Assembly (NCBI GenBank): GCA_000499405.2
Contig: HG738137.1
Location: forward strand, 3,348,001-3,412,000
Direction: 5' to 3'
Length of the DNA: 64,000 bases
Source: Onchocerca volvulus
Lineage: Eukaryota; Nematoda; Chromadorea; Rhabditida; Onchocercidae
Below, piece after piece: positions 18,048-32,132 of the stretch (position 1 is its first letter; each line of letters opens with the position of its first letter). The translations under genes and the position numbers were made by a program. The notes under the pieces were generated by a model, which ran no database searches, had not been told where the DNA came from, and saw only the letters and a list, made by a program, of their open reading frames with translations.

Positions 18048-21000
18048 CTACAACAGTATCTCCAGAGTGGCACATATGGTTCCATCATAGTGATAATGCA
18101 GTGCATTATCATTTTCAACCTTTGATTTCAATTGACTACCATATCCTACTAAATTTGCATTATTCTGTCATAATACCAATAAAAAGAATTAGGATTGGTT
18201 TTTAAGATGGAAAATATTGAAAAATAAGATTGGGGAACAGTGGAATTACCCGCTCATAGTCATTGATATTTAAAAAATCTTGCGGAAAACTTACACTTGC
18301 AATGATCCATTCTAGCCTATAACAAACTAATCCAATTTTTTCACCGTTAGGTGGATAACATGCCGCATAATATGCTTCTATAGTTCCAGCAAATAAATAA
18401 CCAAATGAGCCAACTAAACTGATCAGATAATCCTAAAATTTGTATATTTCCATGCAACAAACAAAAATATTCATAGAAAGGAAATTGAAAACTGAATATT
18501 TCAGAAAGTTTCATAATAAATGATTTTATTGCAACAATTCATTTTATATCAAAAGAGAAAATTCAAATGTCTATTTTTCCGCTTTCTCGTTGATTTCATT
18601 CGTGATTAATGATCCTATGTCAGGTTACATCAGAGATTTCAAATTTTTTCGAAGAAATTTAGAAATCGATCGGTAAAGAATAGTAATTCAGTGATGAATT
18701 TGTGCAAAAACGAAGATAAACAGCTAATGAAATGCCAGATCAAATAGGCGATGAAAATTATCATTAATGTGCGTTTCCAAGTCATCAAATTTTCTCTGTG
18801 GAAATTATGACAAAAATGAAATGAATTCTTCCATATGGACGTATTGGCATTCCGAAATAACTGTCATCAATCTTTTTTTTTTGCTTTTTTTAAAAAGAAA
18901 AGTTAAATAACCAACGAATTTCTGCCATAACAAATATCGATAAGCGAAGCAAATACCAAATAACATAATGAGACACAGCGATGAGAAAGATATGCAAATA
19001 CCGAGTACCAAACTTTGCCATTGAGTTTGTGTCATTTTGACAAATTCATACAAGGACATTTCGCGCATTGGAGCAAGTATGAGTCCTATTGTGGCCACTC
19101 CAAGCAGCTAAATCGACTTTTGTAAAAAATAATAATCACCGAATCTTAAAATATGATAATACAGAAGAAAAATAATGATAATTTATAGCATATGATTCTT
19201 TTTTGCAATTATTAAGCAGAAATGATTCGAAATAATTCTAATCGATCTTACTAATTGATTGTAACGGACAAAAGACATTGCATCTCAGGAATAAATTCAA
19301 TCTTTCAATGAAAATTTTAGAGTATCTAAACAAAAAACGACATGATGTGTGGGAAATCTGCTAGTATTCAATTATTACTACTTTAAGTTTAGTTGTCACT
19401 CCAATAATACTTTTAGTAACAATACTTTTTTTTTTCAGAGCTATTATCATTACTAATTAGTGTTTCTGAATTAATCTAATCAGAAATAATATTCAGTAAT
19501 CAAAAACAGATGTAATGGAAAGTAATGAATAAAAAAGAGATGTATTAAATTTGATAGTTTAATTTCTTTCTAAGCAATCAAATTACCCGAAAATTGATAA
19601 AATTACCAACCAATTCGATCACCTTAACAATAATTCTCATCATAATATATCGTTTGCCGTATTTCGTTGTTCTGACAATATTCATAATACTTGGAGGATA
19701 GGTTGCATAACTTGGCGCATAGTACGGTCGTATTCGTCTCAGTGCAGTTGGTTGCATATTCAGTTGAACTAGATAATTAATTAAATTTCAATGTGATTCT
19801 TTCCATTTTCTTTGCAATCACATCAATTTACCATTTCTTTTCGTATTTTTGAAATATATATGCGAAATAGTCTTACCTCTATACAATCCATGATAGTAAC
19901 GAGATTGTCGATCGATTGGATTACTACCAAATTTTGATTCCTACAAAAGAGATAATTTTTAAATATTCTTTCACTTTGACATATTTAGAAAGATTTATCA
20001 ATTCTAACCTGATATGTTTGCATTCGGCCAGAAGATTCTTTCTTTTTTCGATACATTGCCCACTTTCTAGCATCTTTCCAAGGACCAGAATAGCTTCTAA
20101 ATGAATAATTGACATTATGCAAATATTAATAATTAAAATCACAGTAGAATTATATAATGGAAAAATACTGAAAATAATTCATTTGCAATGAAGGAAGGAA
20201 CCTATATTCTCTTGAATCAAAGAAATGTGGATTGATCGCATGAGTATGATTTCGTTTGGTGTACATCATCTCGTACATCTTCGGCGGTACAGTTCGTATC
20301 GGTTCGGTTCTAAAGCGGAAATTAGCCGAAAATCTTTGAAATAAGCAGATAAATTTCAAATAATTTTCGAAATATTTATGCCATATTCCATGTATGATAT
20401 ATACACAAATGGCACTGATAGAAATATTGCAACAATTTCTCGCAATCATTCACAGATACGTAATTTCTCATGACTGGCCAATTAATTGGTTATTGCAATG
20501 TCAACATTTAAGTGCATCAAGAATAGAGAAACCAAATTTTCAACATTCTTAAAATCTTTTTCTGAAGGCTTTGAAAAGATGAAATTAAACACTTCTTTAA
20601 TTCATAAGAGAAAAATTTAGAAACCTAGATCGTCGATAGATTACAGGACTAACATCGAATTGTAAATAACTTCGATAAGCCGCATTTTGGCTAGAATTAG
20701 CACCATCATAATAGGTACTCATTATATCGCGATCTAAAAAAGAAAGTTAAACCAAAGGAAATTCCAAAACAAAAAGCATTGCAAGAAAAAATGTGAGAGT
20801 TGTTAGCTTCGAGAAAAGTCGAGAGTAAATATACCATAATTCTTGTTTTTCTTGAAGTATGTTTCTGGGAAATGCAAACATTTTCAGAGCCATTAGTCAC
20901 TTTTCGTAATTATATTTTTGGATTATTGACAATGAAACCGATGTCTTTCGTATCTTCCGCTGATTCACTTATGAACCAGCGGAAGAGTTTTTTAATTTAT

Positions 21001-21229
21001 AATTTCAAAAATTTTCCAAGTTTTAGTAAGAAAAATTACCATTAATAGGATTAATAAAATAGGATACATAATTAGAATAACTAGGAAGTGCGGTAGGAAC
21101 GGAAGCAGTAATAGCAGTAGTATTTGATTGAACACAGGTAGGATTGTTACACATTGTGAACGATGTCAGGTCGGGATGATGATGATAGAGATGGATGTTG
21201 GTGCTAGTGTCACCATTGGGTGTCACCAC
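18048..21229 (-). CDS. multi-pass membrane protein, nematode four-TM/MARVEL-like topology (function unknown)
   Basis: Nine minus-strand exons: 21229-21040, 20733-20625, 20309-20202, 20096-20009, 19940-19877, 19768-19611, 19107-18916, 18432-18295, 18164-18048 (stop TAG). Phases close throughout, about 388 codons. The N-terminal half is hydrophilic and rich in Tyr, Arg and Asn (TVPPKMYEMMYTKRNHTHAI; PYYAPSYATYPPSIMNIV). It is followed by membrane segments: VIELLLGVATIGLILAP, SLVLGICISFSSLCLIMLFG and YLISLVGSFGYLFAGTIEAY, then a CYPPNGEKIGLVCYRLEW stretch. A fourth segment is weak or missing. The last exon is hydrophilic with a His/Tyr cluster. The 5' end is uncertain: the first exon shown is open from a GTG, preceded directly by TAA, with a possible TTTAAG acceptor. 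Translation may instead begin at ATG 21154-21152, or in an exon further upstream. I do not recognise the family beyond its topology. Confidence 0.7.
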
Positions 21230-23844
21230 TTAAATGTGCAAATAATTGAAGATTCTGCAAAGCATATATCCGAAAAATTGAATCGAATAGAATTAAGAAC
21301 ATAGAATAGCAAAGACATTTCAAATACTTCAATTACGACCGATAAAACAGTTGAATAATTTCGAGACACCGTATTTTGGAATGTAAGTCGTCTGACATCT
21401 TTCTGATGATGTCATCGCATAATTCGTTTATCATTTTTCTACGATCAAATTTATCTGTATTTTAATTTGAAGCTTCTCTTCATTCTCTTTGGAGATAGAA
21501 TCACTCGACTTTCAGATATAGATTACTTTTAAGAAAGGATAGGTGGGCTGGAAATTGATTTAAATTTATAAGTTATTAATAAGCACATGACCTCAATTTC
21601 GCACTTACCAACAAACTTGAATGTATTTAATTGAATCGATAGATGGTTGATAATAATTGAGAGAAAAAAAAAGAATGATAAATCTTTTTTTATGAAGTCT
21701 AGTCCAAAAAAAAAAACTTTAAAAAATAAATTCAAGGAAGAATTTTCAAATATGTCAATAAAAAACGAAAAAAACTTTGCCTTAAGTGAGTCAAAATACA
21801 CATTACAGTTTTCAGGTTCAAGCTAATGTGTTTGCTATTTAAGATTAATAAAATAACGAAAGTTTCAATCATTTCGATCAAAAGAAAACTATTCGAAAAA
21901 ATCAGATAAAATAGTTAAAACATCGCCAGAGTAATATACAATGTTTTAATAAGCCGAGATATTATTACAAAAATTTTTTTCGATTGATGGCATCTTTGAG
22001 AGCTTAAATTATTTTGCATTTTTTCGTTTTAATTACTTTTTTTCTTGATTGAATGCTTCAAGATTTATACATTTCCATATAGCAAAAATAAAAGATATTC
22101 TAAATCAATCAATTCATCATTATCATTATCATATATTCCTGTTCTCATTTTCTATTACTTTCTTCATTAGATAAAAAACAAGCAAAATTATTTTTCTTTT
22201 GAAATGTTAATGGATGAACGATAACGATGAGTTATTTTATTGGTTTTTAAAAAAAAAAAATAAGTAATGTTGAGTAATGATATCAAACGAAAGAAATGCG
22301 ACTAGTGCAAAGAAGAAAATGTTTTATCGACTATTTGTTAATTGATGACAGGTTTGTCTGCGGGATTACATTGATGAACAAATTACTATAATTGTTTAAA
22401 AAAAAAAGAAAATTGATTTTTCATAAAAATTTGGACAAAAAATTCGTTCAATTGCCAGGTATCTAAGAAGAATTATTTTTTCTGCATTTATTTGATGGTT
22501 TTCGTCGGGTGTGGTACTAATTTTGATTTCGATGGTTATTTCACATAAAATCGAAAAAAAAGAAGAAAAATCAAGAATTGCAATTTTTTCTTCATACCAG
22601 CTGAATAAAATATATTATTTTAAGTGCATTAGTCCGAAACGCCGTAATTTTCTTTGAATACAATCTTATCATTCTCCCCTGTTCTTTTGCCAATAAATTA
22701 TTCAGAATCAATCAACTGCACAAAAGTGTCGCAGCTAAAAATTTGTAACCATTTGTCCATCGTCATCGTTAACTCAAAAACAGCGCCTTTCAATTTTTCC
22801 GCTGCTTTTCATTCTGTTCTAACGCATTTCCGGAAAATGATATTGAGTAAAATTTCTCATTTGAAAAAAGCGAATTAAAAATTGTAATCAAATACTGTTC
22901 GGAGAAGTTTTAATTCATTTTTTAGTCAGTTTGTTACTAATCGTAATCGAGAATTGACAAATTTTGAAAATATTTTAGTTATTCTGAAGCAAAAATAAGG
23001 TCTGTAGAAATCCTTTTCACTTGAAAGATGAAAATATGAACAAAGTGACATTGAGAATTCCTTGTCAATTTATTATATGAAACTTACAGAAAAATAATGC
23101 ATAGCTTAACTTCGATACTTTCAGATTATTAGATATTCGCAAAAGTATTTTCAGTTTTCAAATTTGAACAATGATTGAAGATTCAATAATTTTATGAAGT
23201 GTCTTAAGATTACCTATAAATATCGCTACATATTATTTCACCTTTTCACGTTTAAATTGTCAAATGTAATTTTAACTTTCAATCAATTATAAACTTGATT
23301 TTGCGAAAATGAAGAATTAACAAGAGCGAATTGTTCTAAGTGTAAAATTAATTCATCCAATATGAAGTTTGTACAGTCAAAGTTCACTTTTTAAATTAAG
23401 ACGGATGAATAGTGCGCATAAATGTTGAATTTTATGACATCTGCAGTGTATCACAAACATTTAGGCATGAAGATAATTTCAAAATCTTTGCCGAATATTG
23501 AATCTGAGGCTGCATAAAAAATATGATAATAGAAATTAATTCAGTTTTGCTTAATCAAGACTGATTAATTATCAAATTTATAAATATCGGACTTAGTCGC
23601 TGAGAAGAATAGCGTTTTTTCTGTTCTTCTGAAGTTTTCAAAAATATATCCATTGAAAATCAAAACAATTCATTGCAGTTAGCAACTATATATATTTACA
23701 ATTAAGTAATTAATTAATAAAAATATTGAATGGACTTCTATTGCGTTTTTTGTTGCAAAAACAAATATGTTTTGAAGTATCGATTAGCAAACTAATGACC
23801 TTTGATTTGCATAAAATATTAAAATTGGTATGAAAAAAATACAG

Positions 23845-23990
23845 CGCAAGATGATACCCCCTGCCAATCACAACATTATTTCAAGAGGATGAGAACGTAT
23901 TCTTCGATAGGAAAGATTATCGTGGGAGAGGAGAGAAGAAATACAGTAAGGAGACAACTGGTGGGAATTGAGATGACAATTTGTTATAAT
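23845..23990. promoter_or_regulatory. purine-rich, less AT-rich block; possible control element
   Basis: Within a region that is otherwise A/T runs, this block holds CCAATCA, GATAGGAAAGATTATCG (a GATA motif with a nearby inverted TATC) and a GGGAGAGGAGAG run. It has no open frame of note. A regulatory role is inference from composition only. Confidence 0.2.
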
Positions 23991-26900
23991 GAAATTTGTA
24001 AAAGAAAAAAACAACTTTTACAGACCTGATTCAGAAGTATGGAATTTTTGGTTAATTGAAGAGGAACTAAATAACCAGTTTTCAGTTAAATTGTTGATGC
24101 TAAACCACTGTCTCTGCACTTTTGTTGTCCCAGGATTTAATTAGCTTATCAAAAGTTGCCGAAAAGTAATGTAAATATTTGTCTTTTGCATATTTCGACA
24201 AATTCAGATAGTCCTTTTGTAATTATTAATTTAAACATCAAGGATGAACTTGAAATTAGAACTTATTCATGCAACATTTCATATGTAGCAGCATTGATAT
24301 GATCAAGTTAGCACAATGATTAATACTGATGAATTTACCTCTTAAAGCCTTTTGTCCTCAACTATTCGGAATTACCACAAAATATCGATCAAATCAAAAT
24401 TTAAAAAAATGTAGGAAAAAAGAGAAAATGTGAAAAAAAATTGTTCATCTAGTGTTTTCGAAAAAAAATATCATGAAGGTTTAAAAAATTTTATTTTATG
24501 GAAATGGGCAGAAAACTGCTATAAGAAGTGTTCATTTCGGAATGAAAGTTCTAAGCATTTGGGAATCATTACGAAAAGGTCAGGATTTTCTTGTCAAGAA
24601 TGAAGCATTACTCACTTTATAACAAATGGAAGTATAGCACCGGATTGTATTAAAAGAGGAACTATTAATAATTTCAAATTATTTACTTCCTTTAATTTTT
24701 AATGCGAAAAGTTGTTGGACACACAAATTGAGCGGATTCTCAGCATTATTGTAGTATTTATTAAATATTGAAAAAGAAAGAACGAAAATAAAAGAATTGT
24801 ATTACAGCTCTTTCCTAATGATATATCTGGTTTTAGAGGTTACAATCAATACAATTTACAGTACTGCATTAAATACAGCGAATAAAATAATTCATACAAA
24901 TGATCAGATCTACTGTAAAAAAAAAAGGAGGGAAATTAGGTCTACTGCAAAACATTCTCCTAATCAGTATTGAATATGATATCACTAGTATTTACCACCC
25001 CTTATTAGTCATTCATACTAATTAGTGAGATTATGTGCATAGGATGGAATTAAACACATAGAAAAAATATCTAATTTTGGAAACAAAAAATACCGCAGTG
25101 TTTCTCACAATGCCCCTTTGAAATCTTTTGCATTACACTGAAATCAATTAAACTGTGATAACTTTTTTTATTGTGGAAAATATCACTAAGATCACTAAAA
25201 CCTTTCAACCATTCAATTCATTTCATATACTGCTAATCTATCAAATTATAAAAAGATCTGGACATTAATTTTAGATATTATCGATTATTTAGAAGAAATC
25301 TTATTCTTATTAAGTATGTTTTTAGTGCGTTTGTTCCAACATATCATGTTGAATTACGAAATAATACGTAATTAAACATTAATAAATAATATTTTATTCA
25401 CATCAGTATATATTTTTGTAAATGAAAAATAAATAGAAATAAGGAACTTATGCATCTTTTGCGACAAAAATCAATGATCTGGTTTATTCTCGAGGAGTTC
25501 TAGCAGCAATAATAAACAGCAATAGTAATAATAAAGGAATTATCAAGATAGTAATAAAGGTACCAATAGCCACCGTATAGTCAGATTACTTTGAAGAAAC
25601 GATATCATGGGTAGCTGTACAACCGCTTTCGATTTTTTATTTTTTTTCTCTTCTAGCATAATTTTAACATATTTTTATTAGATCGAATGTGGAACGCACG
25701 GAATAATTAGCAGTATAAATAAAATAACCTTTCACCTATCTGTCTAATTATTACTGTATCAGATTTAAAGAACGAAAAAATCCGCAAAACAATTCCAACA
25801 CCGTCAAATGCTGAGTAGATTAAAAGAGGAATGATTTGATGGCTGACTTTTCTAAATGTAATGTTACATTATGATAAAGAAGAGAGATACAATAATGATA
25901 GGACAAAAAAAGAAGAAAAATTGAAAAGGCTTCGAAAAAATTGGCCAAGGATGAGATGGAAAATAGTTAGTTGGAATATTTACGTGATTCAGAATTACTT
26001 CATATCGGTACCTTTCATGCTATTCTAATGCATACAAATGAATAGCTGGACCCAGAATAAGCGAAGAAATCGATTTTTTTTTTTTTTTTAAAAAGGAAAT
26101 CAACATAATAATTTTGCTTCTTACTAAAATTTGTGATAGTTTGTGGTAACTAAACTAACTATCAGTCTTTTAGCTTTTCTTTTTGTTCCATTCTGTTTGT
26201 TTGAAATTTATCATACATCAATGATACTCTGTTAATGGATAATTTTGCTACTTTGCTATTTTCAGCGATACGAACAATAATGCTAAAATAGTCGCAATAG
26301 ATGAGATTTTAAAGCTAACACGATAATGAAGAGAGAAGCATTTCAGATTTACTCATATGTAAACAACATTTTTATATTCAAAATTATCTGTTACTAGAAA
26401 TAATGAATGAAGTAAATTTTGACTTGCAAAGAAAACAATTGTCGGACTTTTTTCCAAAAATTTTTAAAAAGGCTGTGATATTTTCCAGTCAAGCACTATT
26501 TGGATTATTGGAAAATCTTCTGAGTCATATTTTTAGGTGATAAGGAAAGAGTTAATAATTTGTTAATTTGCATGCATTTCTAGATTCAAGATAAGCTCTG
26601 TAAAAAATCACACTTTTCATTTCAAAGGAGAGCTTCTCTTAAAAAGCAACATTTTGAATTTTCATAATGATTGATATTTTGCAAATGTGAATTGAATGAT
26701 CAGTTTTCGGTAATTGCATATCATGCTATTATCCAGTAAACTCATTCTTCATTCATTATCGAGCAAAAAAAAAAAAACAGAATTATCCAAAATGTTTATT
26801 CGCTTTTCTCTTTTTTCCATATCAAAATGGACATTATAATCCTTTCTTGTTGTTAATGATACTGTGGATAGATTGATATGATAAACAGAAAATGTTATAA

Positions 26901-29900
26901 CACTGCAATAAAATGATAAATTAGTATCGTATGAGGATTACATAAATTGACTCAATTAAGCTACATTAGTACATGTCAGAGAAATTTGGAAAGTTTTAGA
27001 ATAAAGTTGTAAAAAATTGGAAACATTAAGTGAATTTCAATGAAAAATGTTATTGAGAAGTCAGAAAATCTTCAAAAAAATAAAAACATTTATTGTAAAG
27101 AATTGTTTTTTATAAATGTTTTTAGTTGTCCGGTAAATCGATGTACAAAAAAGTAGAGCTATTATGAATTATATGAGCAGTAAAAGTTGAAATTTAAAAA
27201 GCTGAAATCAAGTGTTTTAAATTTGCATCTAAATTATCATCTGATTGGTAATAATCAGCATGATCATGAAACGTAGCAAAGGAATGATCCGCACGCTACT
27301 ATCTCAAATTTCTAATATAGTTCTACAAAAGGCAACTCAAAGTCTAGTTGCGATATTCTAAATCTCGTTAATTCTAGAATTAAAGTACCAGTCAGACTTA
27401 TTTGAAGAATTAATAAATATTTATGTAAAAAATTTGGGTGAACACACCATAGCATAATAGCGGCAAAAAGAAGTCGCAATGGCAGTATGACAACAGAAAC
27501 ATCGCATGATTGCGACGGAATCATAATTTTGAGAACCAAGTCAAGTAAAGCATTCACGGCAAAAACATTAATGTTTTTTTTCGTTGTATTTGTCTGGAAT
27601 TATTAAAATTTTACACCATAAAATCATTTCATGCCATTGTAAATTGAATTACGAGGTCGTAGAGAGATGTTTGAAGGACATCTACAGGTAAAATGCTATT
27701 AGCGAACAATTCTGGAGTCTTAATTGTCCTGAACAAATAACTAAGACTTATGGTTCAACTGATTCTGATTCGCATTAAAAAATCATGAATGCTGAGAGAA
27801 TAATTCTTCTATGATTCATGCATAACTATTATCATTAAAATTATCAATAAAAATTTTTCAATTTGATGCTCTGCAAACTATTCCAAATAGATAAGTAATT
27901 TGTTAAAGCATTTTTGCAAATATGAGTTAGTAATATAGAAAAAAAAATAAAATGTATATCACATTTCATTTAAAAATTGGATGTGAATAAAATTTTTATT
28001 TAATTAATCTAACAAAAGAATACATTTTTAAAATGAGTTGTCGTCAAGGAACACGTTTTCTAATCCAGATTGATGCCAATGACAAATTTGGGAAATGAGA
28101 AGAGAAATTTGTATAAATCCATCTTACACCACAATATACTCGTAATTTATATGCACAATGAAAAATAATTAGCAATAAATTGTTGTTGATCAGTTGATCC
28201 CTACGGCAAACTATATTGTAATTTTGTTTACATGGTAATTTTGTGAGGATAATTGCAAGCAAATAGGTATCGCTCTTTTGATGCCGCTACTTTTACAGGG
28301 ACTGCTCAATTATCGCTATTTAAAATTCATCCAGTATTGAGTTGCAGATCTGAGAATAAAGTTTAGTTAATATAAACTCTGAGAATTGAGATTTTGAATT
28401 AGCAATTCAGAAATCTCCCGGAAGATAGCTAGGGATCAGTGTGATTTGCTAATTTTCTATCTTCAAAAGCGGTGATGGTAAATGTTTAAATGGAGATATT
28501 TTGACAAAAATGTCATTGTTTATACGTTAAAGAGACTAGGAATAATTTGACATGGCAAGTTTACGACGGAGCAATATTGACTCGAAAATATATGTACAAA
28601 TTTTATTAAATTGTTGGTATTTGGTTTAAGCTGATTTCCTAGAAACTTGCTTTCCGATGACTTCATGTGATTAAAAAAACGCCATCATTTTGCATCAAAC
28701 TTCGAAATTGCTCGAGACTATAGGACCAAGATCAGAAAAATATAAGTAGAGTTCTTAGCTATGTCCTAATTGCCAGGTTGGCTTATGGCGCAGCATTTTT
28801 ATTTCGTACAGACGAAATCGCAAGCTTAACAGTTGTGTATCAACAATTGAATCATCTTATGGGAATGGCAAATGTTTCGAATTCGTTCCGAATTGTTCCG
28901 AATATCTGAGAATCAAGGTATCTTCAAACATGTTATATTTTAGAAGATAAGACCATCAGGAAGATTTCCCACGCTAAGTGAATCGATATTGATTGTTAAA
29001 ATTTAAAAAGCGATGAATTTCTTAAAAAAATTTTCACCATTTTTTTCTATGATTATTGCTGTTGCTATTCAAAAGAAAAAAAAAATTTTTTTTTCAATAA
29101 TTCAAAAAACAAAAAATTTTTTTAATATGCGAGGAAACTATACCAGAAAAGAAAGAAGAGATCGGTTCTAATTTTCCCAATTTTATGTTCTGCAATTATT
29201 TATACAAAATTTAATTAATCCTAAAAAGAAAATACTGGATTGGGAAATAATCGAGCGAAAAATGCTGTTAAGCAAAATAAAAATATTCAAATTAATTTTC
29301 AATTTCCGTGAAATTTTCTTCTCTTGTTTTTACTACAAGCAAGACGAATATCATTTACTATATCATATCATTTCCATCATTTATCATTATCATCACTCTA
29401 ATATGCGTTCATCATATCACATCATTTTTGTTATAAAGTAAAATGGTAGTAGCAACTGAGATATGTTTTTCTCAACTATTAATAACAAAAAATAGAAAAT
29501 CATATCATGTAAATCGAAATAAATATTACCACACACTTCATTTTCAGTATAAACTTGGAAGCGAATAAGAATACTGGATGAAACTTTGGGTAAGTTGAGA
29601 AGACATACTATAAATTAGTGCAAAAATCGATTCTACTGAATTACCTAAAGTGATTATGGAAAAAAATATCAAATGGAATATGTTTAATTGATATCGACAA
29701 AGTCGATGCAACACTTACTCGACAATATGTAACTATGCGTTTTGTCGAATAGTTTTCGATGATTACAAAAATTAATAAAGACATTAATTAGCTAATGTTG
29801 ATTTTGGAAAATGCTGAAGACAATGAGATATTCACTACTAGTAAAAGTGAAAATAAAATTTTTGCGATTTTCATTCATTTTCTTGAAATCGTTTCCACTT

Positions 29901-30516
29901 TTCGGTTAACCACTTCAACATCGAGTAGAACATAACGGTTCTACTATTCTTTGATAATCGCATTATCAAGCAAAAAAGAAAAGACAGATATTTATATATT
30001 AATTAAGGATGACGAAAAATTATTCTATCGAACATCTTTATTTCTACCACAAAATTAAATTGTTCTGATAACTACGAAGAAAAAATATGTGATTTTCTTA
30101 TCTTTTAAAAGTATTTTGCAATATTTTGCATATGTAAACACAGTGATTTTTCGGATATTATCAGCCCTTGAATAGAATTTTGTTCTGAAAGATTTCGCCC
30201 AAAATTCGAATTGGACTAATGAAGCGAAGTTGCTCACTAAGTTTCAAATTCATTCACTTAATTTTATTGTGGTAGGATTTTTTTCACAAAAAATTACATT
30301 TCTTTGCAAGAAGTGTAATTTTTTTCTTTTTTTTTCTTTTTTTTTCGGGTACTCACACATTCGTGACATGTTACGCTTCATTTTCGTTTTCTTGGTTAGC
30401 GTCGGAAAATGATGCCTTGACGTTGAAAATGGAATGATCTTTGCATAGAACATTAAATAGAATTTCGCTTCAAAATAAACAGCTGCAAGTTATCTAAGTT
30501 AACAAAGACCAATGAA

Positions 30517-30681
30517 ATGCGAAATCAAAGAAGGTCACTAGCAGTTCATTCAGCAGTAATACGTGGAACAACTGATGACATGGAGTTGTATCAAGGATTG
30601 AAGCGAACTATGTCAGTTTGCTTTCCATTTGCATTATGGTGTTGTGCCGAATTACCGCATTCATTAAATTGCATTGATTGA
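30517..30681 (+). CDS. possible small ORF, 54 residues, no recognised family
   Basis: ATG at 30517, TGA at 30679-30681. The product begins MRNQRRSLAVHSAVIRGTTD and includes FPFALWCCAELPHS. Base composition is less AT-rich than the surroundings and the frame runs through the whole less AT-rich block. No splice partner or similarity was recognised. It could be a short exon, a small peptide gene or chance. Confidence 0.2.
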   Translation: MRNQRRSLAVHSAVIRGTTDDMELYQGLKRTMSVCFPFALWCCAELPHSLNCID

Positions 30682-31339
30682 AATTTTGAAGAAATAAAAA
30701 CAATTTTTTAATTAAAGTAAGAAAAGCAAAAGAAACAAATATTTCGATCATTGATTATTGGACAGCCTGTGAAGGTCGATAAGATAAATAACTTATTTAT
30801 TACCCTTCATTAAATTTCTTCAGAGGGAACTTCAAAATATTCGAACTTAAAACTTCGGGAGAGTGGAAATTCATCATAGATATTATTATGCTTATTCTTT
30901 ACAAACGTCAGCACTAATTTTTTACAAATTTTTAAGTCAAAAAAATAAAAAATCGCAGCAAAAATCACATACATGATTTATACTTTTACTCAGTTCTCGA
31001 TTCTGAAGAGACTGATTACAACGGTACGATATTTCAGTATATCGCCATCATCATTAAGGGTCGTGCAGTGTTCTCGACTAACCTTTCATAAATTATTCAA
31101 AATGAATTTTAGCTATTCTATTATCTAATAATGACTGTTCATCAAAAACTCTTCCTTTATCTTTTCGGATTCAATTCATAGCTCTTGAAATGAACTTGAA
31201 TAGCGAAGTTCCAAAATTTAGACCCGAAATATTTCGTAAAATATTAAAGTTTTTTGTCTCTTCGTAATATTTAGTGTTAGCATGGCTAGGCTATACAAAT
31301 AAAAATGTCCGCTCATCTATTTTAACTGTCAGAGATGTA

Positions 31340-31700
31340 ACAGATTTTTAAAAAAGTAGGTATATCTATATAAAAACATGTGCCTATTCGAATGCGACGG
31401 TGTATCAAATTTTCAAAGCAGTTGGTGAAGAATTTGCACCGTTATGTGAAGAGCCACAAGAAATTTACATTTATATAGATTATTTGTCGACTATGTTAAT
31501 CGGAGTGTTTTGGCGGGAAATATCTATGGCGGCAAACATGTTCATCCTTATGGACAGGTGAAAAAAATATAGGTATATTTATATAGAAACATGTGACGAT
31601 TTGAGTGCAATTTATGTTAAAATTTCACAACAATCAGTGAAGAACTTGCAACGTTGTGTTAAAAGCCATAGCGAACAGATACATTTTTATTTTTATAAAT
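31340..31700 (+). repeat. dispersed repeat, two tandem diverged units
   Basis: Two related units of about 150-200 bases. Shared blocks are GTAGGTATAT.TATATA.AAACATGTG, a GAAGAA.TTGCA.CGTT core, an AGCCA...GAA..ATACATTT block, and TTTTGGCGGG with GGCAAACATGTTCATCCTTA between the units. The same blocks in inverted orientation occur near 45621-45775, and a fragment near 35362-35432. No open frame or terminal repeats are evident. This looks like a non-coding, mobile-derived or satellite-like family. Confidence 0.65.
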
Positions 31701-32092
31701 GACTTGGTTGATGCTTAGAAAAAGCCTCGTATAATCGGTGGAAAAAATTCGTCCATGTAAATCTGTACTTCATCCTATTTAAAAAATAAGTGGTACATAT
31801 TAGAAAAAAAAAATTCGATTTCTTTTATAAACAAGATACTTTAGTAGCGCCTCATCTAGTTCAGACCACGTCGCAACTATTCTTGATAACGCCAACAGAG
31901 ATTCACGATGAACTATTTTCAATGGTTTCCGATGACTATGTAGGAGGTTGACAATATCTCTATTTCATTACCTACCAAATATTGGTGCAAATTTTGGAAT
32001 TCCTCCAATTTTTTTAACTTTTTCATCTTTTTTCCAATAAAAAAATTTGATTTTTTGAAATTTGTATGCACATATATTTATGTATGTATGTG

Positions 32093-32097
<5 letters not shown>

Positions 32098-32130
<33 letters not shown>
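32098..32130. repeat. (TA)n microsatellite with flanking TATG/TGTA repeats
   Basis: About 15 uninterrupted TA units, preceded by TATGTATGTATGTG. Length is likely to vary between individuals. Confidence 0.9.

Positions 32131-32132
<2 letters not shown>

Noticed and set aside
27312..27557. 81-codon hydrophobic minus-strand frame
   Set aside because: It begins with GTG, has no splice context and matches no family I know; length is within chance for AT-rich DNA.
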